Source of the DNA: a bacterium
GTDB taxonomy: Bacteria; Spirochaetota; UBA4802; UBA5550
DNA length: 12,431 nucleotides
NCBI GenBank assembly: GCA_024224995.1
Contig: JAAENB010000911.1
Location: 1 to 12,431 of the forward strand
Direction of reading: 5' to 3'
Position 1 is the stretch's first letter. Every line of letters starts with the position of its first letter. Both the position numbers and the translations under genes were made by a program. The notes under the pieces were generated by a model. The model did no database searches. It was not told where the DNA came from and was given only the letters and a program-made list of their open reading frames with translations. Below, piece by piece: positions 1 to 5,542 of the stretch.

Positions 1-60
1 AGCTCTTTGGATTGCTGCGGAACTCGCTCCGCTCAAACAGTCCTCACAACCCAAAGAGCT
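1..60. repeat. Inverted repeat with 10-bp perfect arms and inner hairpin
   Basis: The arms AGCTCTTTGG (1-10) and CCAAAGAGCT (51-60) are perfect reverse complements, and similarity continues loosely inward for a few bases (GATTG against CAACC). A second small inverted repeat, GCGGA and TCCGC, lies inside at about 18-33. No T-run follows on either strand, so it does not look like a simple terminator. It could be part of a dispersed palindromic repeat or a small mobile-element end. The element may also extend upstream of the window. Confidence 0.5.
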
Positions 61-116
61 CATACTTCCAGGCCAGATGCAGCTCGCAATACTATCAGGT
101 TTCTGACCTATTTTTT

Positions 117-131
117 CCCTGCTTCGCAGGG
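117..131. repeat. Short perfect hairpin
   Basis: The stem CCCTGC (117-122) pairs with GCAGGG (126-131) across a TTC loop. It directly follows a T6 tract and the first copy of the 18-bp direct repeat. No T-run lies downstream on the plus strand, so a terminator role is not supported. Confidence 0.45.
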
Positions 132-172
132 TCCGCACTCTCAAGAAACTCTTTTTAAATAGGGCCGGTTTC

Positions 173-219
173 CGGGAAGAGAGGCGTTGCATGCAACGTC
201 TTTACGGGTTGGTTTCCCG
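173..219. repeat. Near-palindrome centred on GCATGC with outer arms
   Basis: Positions 180-191 pair with 192-203 around the centre GCATGC (189-194), with two mismatches that would be G-U wobbles in RNA. A second pair of arms, CGGGAA (173-178) and TTCCCG (214-219), encloses it. From memory, palindromes of the type GACGTTGCATGCAACGTC are common intergenic repeats in several bacterial phyla. That recollection was not checked here. Confidence 0.5.
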
Positions 220-281
220 AAGATTTGTCCCGGGTCAACACCTGCAAATATCCATACCTATTATACGATTCAAGCCCATTG

Positions 282-303
282 TAAAAATGCCCTGGAAGGG
301 CAT
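282..303 (-). terminator. Possible Rho-independent terminator of the membrane-protein gene
   Basis: Read on the minus strand, a 7-bp stem ATGCCCT/AGGGCAT (287-303, loop of three) is followed at once by TTTTT. It lies about 100 nt downstream of the stop codon of the minus-strand gene at 403-1104, so it is a plausible transcript end. It may equally be one member of the palindromic repeat cluster. Confidence 0.4.
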
Positions 304-312
304 CGTCATGTA

Positions 313-335
313 GCCCGGGGTTTTTAACCCCGGGC
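313..335. repeat. Perfect 10-bp GC-rich hairpin
   Basis: GCCCGGGGTT (313-322) and AACCCCGGGC (326-335) form a perfect stem with a TTT loop. No U-rich tail follows on either strand. It sits 9 bp from the hairpin at 287-303 and looks like a palindromic intergenic repeat unit. Confidence 0.5.
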
Positions 336-402
336 AGCCCCATGCTGAGACCGATCCATTTTTTAAAAACAGTTTCTGACCTATTTTTTTTCGGCCATTA
401 TC

Positions 403-1104
403 TCAATATCCCGGAGGTGCTTCTATAAATATGGAGCTGAATGGGGTCATAAAAAATATTAGCCAGAACAGAATATACAGAAGGATAGAAACAGTAGGAT
501 CTCTATCCACAAAAGGCGAATCGATATAAATTTCATCGTCACGAAAGAGAAAAGCAGGCAGTTTTATTTGCCTCGAATCGGGCCATGATTGGGCATGGGG
601 GAGAACTATCTGTAAATGAGCCCAGGTTCCCGAAAGAAGCACCCCGATTAAAAATACCCACCACATATAATGATACTGCTCAGTCACGTATACCCGGTAT
701 AAGGGTTCACCATATCCCAAAATGACAATCGCGCTGAGGCACAGCCCCACAAAAATACCAAAGTAGCCCGTTGGTTTGTAAATCAGCATGGTAATAGTTA
801 GCGCGATAATAAGGCAAAATAATTCAATAAAACTTGCCTCAAGAAAATACATTCCAACAGATTCCCCGAAATATAATACATGCAATACAAGCTCCGCCGG
901 GACCAGGCCAATAATCAACAGCGCCTTAAACTTGCGGGCCGGAACCTGGTATTGCGTTAGAAGAACAACAAGAAAAACAACACCCGTAATCCACCCGCCA
1001 AAGCGTAAGGTATACGATCCGTAATCAATGGGTAAAACAGCAAAAGCCCCTGCCATGGGCAGCAGGCAGAGATAGATTATATGCAGGGAAATTAAATTTT
1101 TCAT
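403..1104 (-). CDS. Polytopic integral membrane protein, function unknown
   Basis: This 233-residue protein is not a family I recognise. Hydrophobic segments lie at roughly residues 4-24, 36-52, 60-79, 88-108, 112-130, 146-168 and 205-222, suggesting about seven transmembrane helices. A charged, more soluble segment (about 169-203, with DSRQIK and FRDDEIYIDSPFVDRD) lies before the last helix. No catalytic motif stands out. The ATG start at 1104 is preceded by a weak GGA-containing site (CCGGAATTTTT). It is transcribed in the same direction as the small lipoprotein gene 148 bp upstream, but a strong terminator between them suggests separate transcription. The reading frame is convincing because the hydrophobic pattern runs over its whole length and no competing frame is as good. 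Confidence 0.75.
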   Translation of the reverse strand: MKNLISLHIIYLCLLPMAGAFAVLPIDYGSYTLRFGGWITGVVFLVVLLTQYQVPARKFKALLIIGLVPAELVLHVLYFGESVGMYFLEASFIELFCLIIALTITMLIYKPTGYFGIFVGLCLSAIVILGYGEPLYRVYVTEQYHYMWWVFLIGVLLSGTWAHLQIVLPHAQSWPDSRQIKLPAFLFRDDEIYIDSPFVDRDPTVSILLYILFWLIFFMTPFSSIFIEAPPGY

Positions 1105-1201
1105 AAAAATTCCGGTCTCTTAGACTACCTGGGATTACCCCGGCTGAGTTCAAGACGGCTCGGGGTGAGTGCTTGGTAAAAAATTGATAAAAACAAAAGC
1201 A
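1105..1201. other. Intergenic region upstream of the membrane-protein gene
   Basis: This stretch should hold the promoter of the minus-strand membrane gene. On that strand a TTGAAC (a -35-like box) can be seen, but no convincing -10 follows at the usual spacing. An imperfect GC-rich inverted repeat (CCCCG at 1138-1142, CGGGG at 1161-1165) lies about 35-60 bp upstream of the start and might be an operator. That is only a suggestion. Confidence 0.25.
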
Positions 1202-1240
1202 TTCTTAATGCCGAAAACATAATGAGTTCGGCATTAAGAA
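1190..1240 (-). terminator. Strong terminator of the small lipoprotein gene
   Basis: Positions 1202-1215 and 1227-1240 form a perfect 14-bp stem (core CTTAATGCCGAA / TTCGGCATTAAG) with an 11-nt loop. On the minus strand the stem is followed by a T-rich tail (TGCTTTTGTTTTTATC). It lies 12 bp downstream of the stop codon of the 73-residue lipoprotein gene. The plus-strand side is also T-rich after a short gap, but no plus-strand gene ends here. Confidence 0.7.
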
Positions 1241-1252
1241 AATCACATTTTC

Positions 1253-1474
1253 TTATTTTTCAATTGGCTCTTCTTTTGCAGCAGGATCTGCCTTGTCGGC
1301 CTTAGTATCATCTGCTACAGCCGTGTCGTCGGCCTTAGCATCATCCGCTGCCGCTACAGGATGCTCTTTATCACCCGCGGGTTGCTCAGGACCTTTACCT
1401 TTACATCCCCAAAATGATAAGGCAAAAACGACTGTAATCGTTAAAACAGTTAAAAGAATTTTGTTGTTTTTCAT
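1253..1474 (-). CDS. Small acidic Ala/Asp/Lys-rich lipoprotein
   Basis: A 73-residue predicted lipoprotein. Residues 1-23 form a signal peptide (MKNNK, then a hydrophobic core to ALSFWG) ending at Cys24. The lipobox FWGC is relaxed compared with the usual L-A/S-G/A-C, as is often tolerated in spirochaetes. The mature part (about 50 residues) is low-complexity and charged, rich in Ala, Asp and Lys, with imperfect repeats of ADDxKAD and a Glu-rich end (KEEPIEK). It has no domain I can name and is probably unfolded. The start is well supported: AGGAGA lies 6 nt upstream of the ATG, a sigma-70-like promoter lies further upstream, and a strong terminator follows the stop. It is divergent from the large lipoprotein array. 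Whether it works with that array is unknown. Confidence 0.75.
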   Translation of the reverse strand: MKNNKILLTVLTITVVFALSFWGCKGKGPEQPAGDKEHPVAAADDAKADDTAVADDTKADKADPAAKEEPIEK

Positions 1475-1480
1475 AAGTAC

Positions 1481-1486
1481 TCTCCT
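1481..1486 (-). promoter_or_regulatory. Shine-Dalgarno site of the small lipoprotein
   Basis: AGGAGA on the minus strand, 6 nt before the ATG at 1474, is a near-ideal ribosome binding site and fixes the start. A small perfect hairpin (CCTGG/CCAGG, 1499-1511) lies in the same leader. Confidence 0.7.
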
Positions 1487-1531
1487 GTTAATAGTTTACC
1501 TGGAAACCAGGGATTTAAAATTTGATCGCTA

Positions 1532-1560
1532 AAAATAGTTCCCTTTCCGGCACAGGTCAA
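1532..1560 (-). promoter_or_regulatory. Sigma-70-like promoter of the small lipoprotein
   Basis: On the minus strand, TTGACC (1560-1555) is followed by a 17-bp spacer and TATTTT (1537-1532), a good match to -35 and -10 boxes. Transcription would begin about 50 nt upstream of the ATG at 1474. Confidence 0.55.
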
Positions 1561-1564
1561 CCTC

Positions 1565-1593
1565 TTTTTTAACGCTCTTTTTGCAAATATACT
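1565..1593 (+). promoter_or_regulatory. Possible promoter of the LRR lipoprotein array
   Basis: TATACT (1588-1593) matches the -10 consensus in five of six positions. The region 17 bp upstream is only a T-tract (TTTTTT, 1565-1570), so the -35 is poor. The leader would be about 50 nt. It stands back to back with the minus-strand promoter at 1532-1560, giving a compact divergent control region. Confidence 0.3.
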
Positions 1594-1621
1594 TAAAAAA
1601 ACAAAAAAATCTTGCAATAAA

Positions 1622-1644
1622 GTCAATCAATTTAAAAAATTGAC
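1622..1644. repeat. Inverted repeat just before the array's first start codon
   Basis: GTCAAT (1622-1627) and ATTGAC (1639-1644) are perfect inverted arms with an AT-rich centre. The repeat ends 3 nt before the ATG at 1648, in the place where a Shine-Dalgarno site would be expected. It could be an operator or an RNA hairpin that affects translation. A chance match in AT-rich DNA is possible. Confidence 0.35.
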
Positions 1645-1647
1645 CGT

Positions 1648-2976
1648 ATGAATATGAGTACAAATTCCTTATTTTCCTGTTTTATATTGTTTTTTTTCAC
1701 CATAATCTCATGTTTTAACAATAATTTGCTAAGTGACGGGGGAAAAAGCTCTGATAATGATATTATCTCTTTTACCCTGCCTTCAGGCGCCCTTTCTACC
1801 GGTATTGATCCCGCGAATCACACCGTTCACCTTACGGTAAGCGCCGACCCGGACCTGTCGGCGCTCACCCCGGGAATAATTATATCGGACCACGCGAGCA
1901 TTACCCCTGCCTCAAATGAAACAATCAATTTTTCATCGGGACCTGTTATTTATACGATAACAGCGGAAAACGGCAGAACACAGGTTTGGCAGGTGAGTAT
2001 AACCAAAGTGTTAAACAGCAGTAAAGAGATACAGTCCTTCCTGCTGCCCGCTGCGGGGAATGACGTACTTGATTATGACTGGCCCGGCTCTATTGATGAA
2101 AGCAATCATAATATTACCGTTCAGGTACCGCATAACACGACTGCAAGCGCGCTGAAAGCCCAATTCGTAAGCACCGGGAATTCGGTCACTGCCGCAGGAG
2201 TACCGCAGACAAGCGGCAGCACAGAGGTTAATTTCTCAAGCCCTGTTACCTACCGGGTAACCGCATCTGACGGTTCATACCAGGACTATACCGTAACAGT
2301 TACCCCGAAAGCGGCTTCCACCTGGACTGGTGACTGCATTATTAGCTCTGCCGATGATATTAAAGCTCTTTCCAGCTGCACAATGGTGACCGGCAATCTT
2401 GCCATTGGCGGTAATCCTGCTTCTCCCACTGAGTTTACTTCTCTGAACGGCCTAAAAAACCTGTCCGTAATAGGGGGAAGCCTGCTTATTTCCTACAATA
2501 ATAAACTGGCAAATCTTGATGGACTACAGAACCTCAGTTCAATCCAGTGTACGTACGGGATATACGCGCAGTACGGGGTCTACATCTTTGAAAATCCTTC
2601 CCTGGAAAGTATAAGCGGCTTAAACAGCCTTACCCTGATGACGAGAGACCTGGTGATCTATGCTAATTCTATTCTGGCAAACCTGGATGGGCTTGGGGGG
2701 CTCAGTTCTGTTGAGCGGCTGCACATCTATCAACATTCTTCCCTGGAAAATATAAACGGGTTAAGCAATATCACCAGTGTTACCTCAACGCTGAAAATCA
2801 GTGATAACGAGATTCTGCCTGGCCTGGGGCTTGACGCATTAACACTCGTTGAAAGCAATTTCACTGTAGAAGATAATCCGGCACTCTGCACAAACATTGT
2901 TGAGGGACTGAGAGACCGGGATGGGATGCAAATAAACGGGTTTATAAAAATTGAAGATAATAAAACATGTGATTAA
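1648..2976 (+). CDS. LRR lipoprotein 1: two DUF5018-like domains plus short receptor-L-type repeat array
   Basis: A 442-residue predicted lipoprotein and the shortest, most diverged member of the array. The signal peptide ends at Cys22 (TIISC). Two DUF5018-like beta-sandwich domains follow, about 38-120 and 125-222. Each runs from a D/E-I-x-S/A-F strand through a SPASG-like loop (here TPASN) to YxxTAENG and a closing VSIT or VTVT strand. Residues 230-410 hold about six leucine-rich repeats, with Cys pairs near the start (GDC, SSC) and an odd insertion rich in Tyr and Gly (QCTYGIYAQYG). The C-terminal cap has Cys414 and Cys441. No clear Shine-Dalgarno site precedes the ATG; a second ATG lies two codons on. 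The next gene starts 30 bp downstream. A role in adhesion or surface binding is inferred from architecture only. Confidence 0.8.
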   Translation: MNMSTNSLFSCFILFFFTIISCFNNNLLSDGGKSSDNDIISFTLPSGALSTGIDPANHTVHLTVSADPDLSALTPGIIISDHASITPASNETINFSSGPVIYTITAENGRTQVWQVSITKVLNSSKEIQSFLLPAAGNDVLDYDWPGSIDESNHNITVQVPHNTTASALKAQFVSTGNSVTAAGVPQTSGSTEVNFSSPVTYRVTASDGSYQDYTVTVTPKAASTWTGDCIISSADDIKALSSCTMVTGNLAIGGNPASPTEFTSLNGLKNLSVIGGSLLISYNNKLANLDGLQNLSSIQCTYGIYAQYGVYIFENPSLESISGLNSLTLMTRDLVIYANSILANLDGLGGLSSVERLHIYQHSSLENINGLSNITSVTSTLKISDNEILPGLGLDALTLVESNFTVEDNPALCTNIVEGLRDRDGMQINGFIKIEDNKTCD

Positions 2977-2986
2977 TCTAACTATA

Positions 2987-2996
2987 AGAAAGGGGG
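2987..2996 (+). promoter_or_regulatory. Ribosome binding site of LRR lipoprotein 2
   Basis: A purine-rich AGAAAGGGGG ends 10 nt before the ATG at 3007. It supports this start and shows that the 30-bp gap after gene 1 holds only a translation signal and no terminator. Confidence 0.6.
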
Positions 2997-3006
2997 CTTT
3001 AGTCTT

Positions 3007-5529
3007 ATGAAAAGATCAATAATACCAGTTATAGCTATCATAATAATCATATCAATCATAACCGCCTGCGGCAGTGTAATCGGAGACGGGGCAAAAAGAG
3101 ACGATACCGATATCCTGGCATTTCAAATCGATGAACAAACAGAAACCGCTGTTATAGATAATGAAAATCACCGGGTTACGATCCAGGTAAGCTATACAGC
3201 AAACCTCTCAGCGCTAAGCCCGGCTATTGATATCCCGGCAGGTTCGACGATCTCTCCGGCCTCCGGAGAAAAGACCGATTTTAGCGGCACAGTGGTTGAC
3301 TATACGGTTACCGCGGAAAACGGCAAAACACAGGTCTGGAAAGTTTCTGTTATTAAAAATGCCCCAATAACGGCCTTGAGCTTCCCCGCTTCAATAAATA
3401 CCGGACTTTCAACAGATGTTATTGGAACACATAACGACAGTAATTCGATAACCGCTGCCGTTCCCTCAGGAACGGATGTTAGCGAGCTGATTGCCCAATT
3501 CACGACTACGGGCACATCGGTTTTTGCCGGAGGGGTGGAACAGGTAAGCGGATCTACAAAGAATAACTTTGGTTCCTCCGTAGTCTACAAGGTTACCATG
3601 CCGGATTCTTCGATAAAAGAATGTACGGTAACTGTTATTTTTGACCCCGGAAAAGTATACGAAGGTGATTACATCATTATTTCCGCTGATAGTATTTCCT
3701 ACCTGGAAGAGGGAGGGTACACCACTATTAATGGCTGCCTCGCTATTCAAATTAACTCTTCCGATCCCACTCCGGTTACGGATCTCAAGGGGCTGGAATC
3801 TTTATCCCATGTGAAGGGGTACCTGCAAGTAGCGAACAATAGTACTCTTGAAAGCCTGGAAGGGCTCAGCGGTCTCACAACAGTTGACGGGTGCGTGGCC
3901 ATTACGGATAACACGGCACTGAAAAGTACAAAAGGGCTCAGCAGCCTCTCTTCGGTAGGCATTGACTACGATATCTCTGTAACTATCTCCAAAAACTCCG
4001 TTCTGGAAAGCGCGGAAGGATTTAATGCCCTCAAATCGGCCGGCGGTTCTCTTTTGATCTATGAGAACCCTTTGCTGAATAAAGTGGATGGATTCAACGA
4101 GCTTCCCTCTATTGGCCTGCATATGTCTATCTCCAATAACGACGTTCTGGAAAGCGTGACAGGATTTTCCGCCCTCAAATCAGTTGGCAGCAGTTGTTTC
4201 ATCTGGAATAATCCTTTGCTGAATACAATGGATGGGTTAAGCGAGCTTACATCCGTTGGCCTGGAAATGTATGTAAAAAATAATGACAAACTGCTTACCC
4301 TGGATGGTCTCAGCAGTCTTAGCTCTGTGGGCAAAGACCTGGAAATTACCGATCACGCGATCCTGGCAAGCATAGAAGGTCTTAAAAAACTCTCAACCGT
4401 TAGCGGGTATGTGAAAATAGAGAATAATCCTTTGCTGAGCAGTCTTAAAGGGCTTGAGAGTCTCACGTCTACAGGCGGTAACCTGGAAATTCTTAATACT
4501 GATAAACCCATAAACCTGGAAGGATTAAGCGGTCTCAAAACCATTGGCGGCGACCTGTATATCAGCGGCAACGATGCCCTGGAATCCCTGGAAGGATTAG
4601 ACAGCCTCATATCTATTGGCGCCGGCCTCACGATCAATGGGAACTCTGTCCTGGCAAGCCTGGAAGGTTTACACCAACTCACCTCGGTCAATGGTCACCT
4701 GGATATAACCGGCAGCAATACCCTGGTAAACCTGGAAGGGTTCAGAAGCCTTAGCACCGTAAGCGGGAACCTGCTCATGAGGTCAAATGAAATTATTAAC
4801 AGCCTGGAAGGCCTAAGGAACCTCTCATCGCTTGGCGGTGACCTGATTATCTCCAGTAACGCTGCCCTGGGTAACCTGGAAGGGCTTGAAAATATCCCAT
4901 CGCTTGGCGGAGACCTGTCCATAACCGGCAATACTATCCTGGCAAACATAGAAGGATTACGCGGCATCGAATCGATAAACAACGGACACATAGAGATTGC
5001 AAATAACCCTTCCCTGCTTACCCTGGCAGGACTGAGGAACCTTACAACACTGTACAGCTATCTCAGGATCATCAACAATGACAAACTGGAAAGCCTGGGA
5101 CTCAACAGCCTCCCCGTGGCGGACGGCAGCATGACTATTATGAATAATGAATCCCTGGAAAGCGTTGAATTCAACAGCCTTACCTTAGTGGACGGTTATC
5201 TCTGGATCAATAATAATGATAAGCTCTTAAGCCTGGCAGGACTGGGCAGCCTGGGAAAGGTTGACGGTTACCTGAAGATCTATGGCAATAATATGCTGTC
5301 CTCTGCGGCAGGACTGGCGAATCTCACAACAGTCAGTACAGACCTCACGATCAGCAGCAACGATTCTCTTACAAGCCTGGGCCTTAACACTTCAATTTCC
5401 ATTACGGACGAATTCATTATTACTTCGAATTCGCAGCTGTGTGAAAACCTGGCAAAGGAGCTGTATGAACTGATAAAAACAAATATTGGCGGGACTCCAA
5501 CAATAAACTCCAACAAAAATTGCGATTAA
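3007..5529 (+). CDS. LRR lipoprotein 2: two DUF5018-like domains plus about 23 repeats
   Basis: An 840-residue predicted lipoprotein. The signal peptide ends at Cys21 (IITAC), followed by a short polar linker (GSVIGDGAKRDDTD). DUF5018-like domain 1 covers about 34-117 (TISPASG, then YTVTAENGKTQVWKVSV). Domain 2 covers about 120-216 (ITALSFPAS to ECTVTVIF). About 23 leucine-rich repeats of roughly 24 residues follow to about residue 805, with the pattern LxIxxNxxLxSLxGLxxL then T/S-x-V. The conserved Asn would form a ladder as in receptor L domains. The C-terminal cap carries Cys812 and Cys839. It lacks the Cys pair that members 3-5 have at the N-terminal edge of the repeats. Most repeats are clearly diverged from each other, unlike in members 3-5, so this copy appears older. 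It is tightly packed between its neighbours. Confidence 0.85.
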   Translation: MKRSIIPVIAIIIIISIITACGSVIGDGAKRDDTDILAFQIDEQTETAVIDNENHRVTIQVSYTANLSALSPAIDIPAGSTISPASGEKTDFSGTVVDYTVTAENGKTQVWKVSVIKNAPITALSFPASINTGLSTDVIGTHNDSNSITAAVPSGTDVSELIAQFTTTGTSVFAGGVEQVSGSTKNNFGSSVVYKVTMPDSSIKECTVTVIFDPGKVYEGDYIIISADSISYLEEGGYTTINGCLAIQINSSDPTPVTDLKGLESLSHVKGYLQVANNSTLESLEGLSGLTTVDGCVAITDNTALKSTKGLSSLSSVGIDYDISVTISKNSVLESAEGFNALKSAGGSLLIYENPLLNKVDGFNELPSIGLHMSISNNDVLESVTGFSALKSVGSSCFIWNNPLLNTMDGLSELTSVGLEMYVKNNDKLLTLDGLSSLSSVGKDLEITDHAILASIEGLKKLSTVSGYVKIENNPLLSSLKGLESLTSTGGNLEILNTDKPINLEGLSGLKTIGGDLYISGNDALESLEGLDSLISIGAGLTINGNSVLASLEGLHQLTSVNGHLDITGSNTLVNLEGFRSLSTVSGNLLMRSNEIINSLEGLRNLSSLGGDLIISSNAALGNLEGLENIPSLGGDLSITGNTILANIEGLRGIESINNGHIEIANNPSLLTLAGLRNLTTLYSYLRIINNDKLESLGLNSLPVADGSMTIMNNESLESVEFNSLTLVDGYLWINNNDKLLSLAGLGSLGKVDGYLKIYGNNMLSSAAGLANLTTVSTDLTISSNDSLTSLGLNTSISITDEFIITSNSQLCENLAKELYELIKTNIGGTPTINSNKNCD

Positions 5530-5542
5530 TTTAAAGGTGCTT

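Larger units (their letters stand above)
99..389. repeat. 18-bp direct repeat flanking a 255-bp palindromic segment
   Basis: The sequence GTTTCTGACCTATTTTTT occurs at 99-116 and again at 372-389 (start-to-start distance 273 bp). Between the copies lies nearly the whole set of hairpins of this region. The arrangement could mark a small inserted element with its duplicated flank, or two copies of a dispersed repeat end. No transposase is visible. Confidence 0.5.
61..402. other. Palindrome-rich intergenic stretch without a gene
   Basis: No convincing coding region is present. The one open frame here (155-343, minus strand) is made of the palindromes described separately and has no ribosome binding site. 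The stretch carries a CCCTGC/GCAGGG hairpin (117-131), a 24-bp near-palindrome (180-203), two perfect hairpins (287-303 and 313-335) and an 18-bp direct repeat (99-116 and 372-389). The density of short palindromes suggests a cluster of REP- or MITE-like elements downstream of the minus-strand membrane gene. Confidence 0.5.

Noticed and set aside
313..335. GC-rich hairpin as a terminator
   Set aside because: The stem is strong but no U-run follows on either strand.
155..343. 62-codon open frame on the minus strand
   Set aside because: It is built from the palindromic repeats of this region, has no ribosome binding site and shows no protein-like pattern.
788..1532. Plus-strand open frames at 788-1024 and 1293-1532
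   Set aside because: They lie antisense to the membrane protein and the small lipoprotein, which have much better coding features and translation signals.
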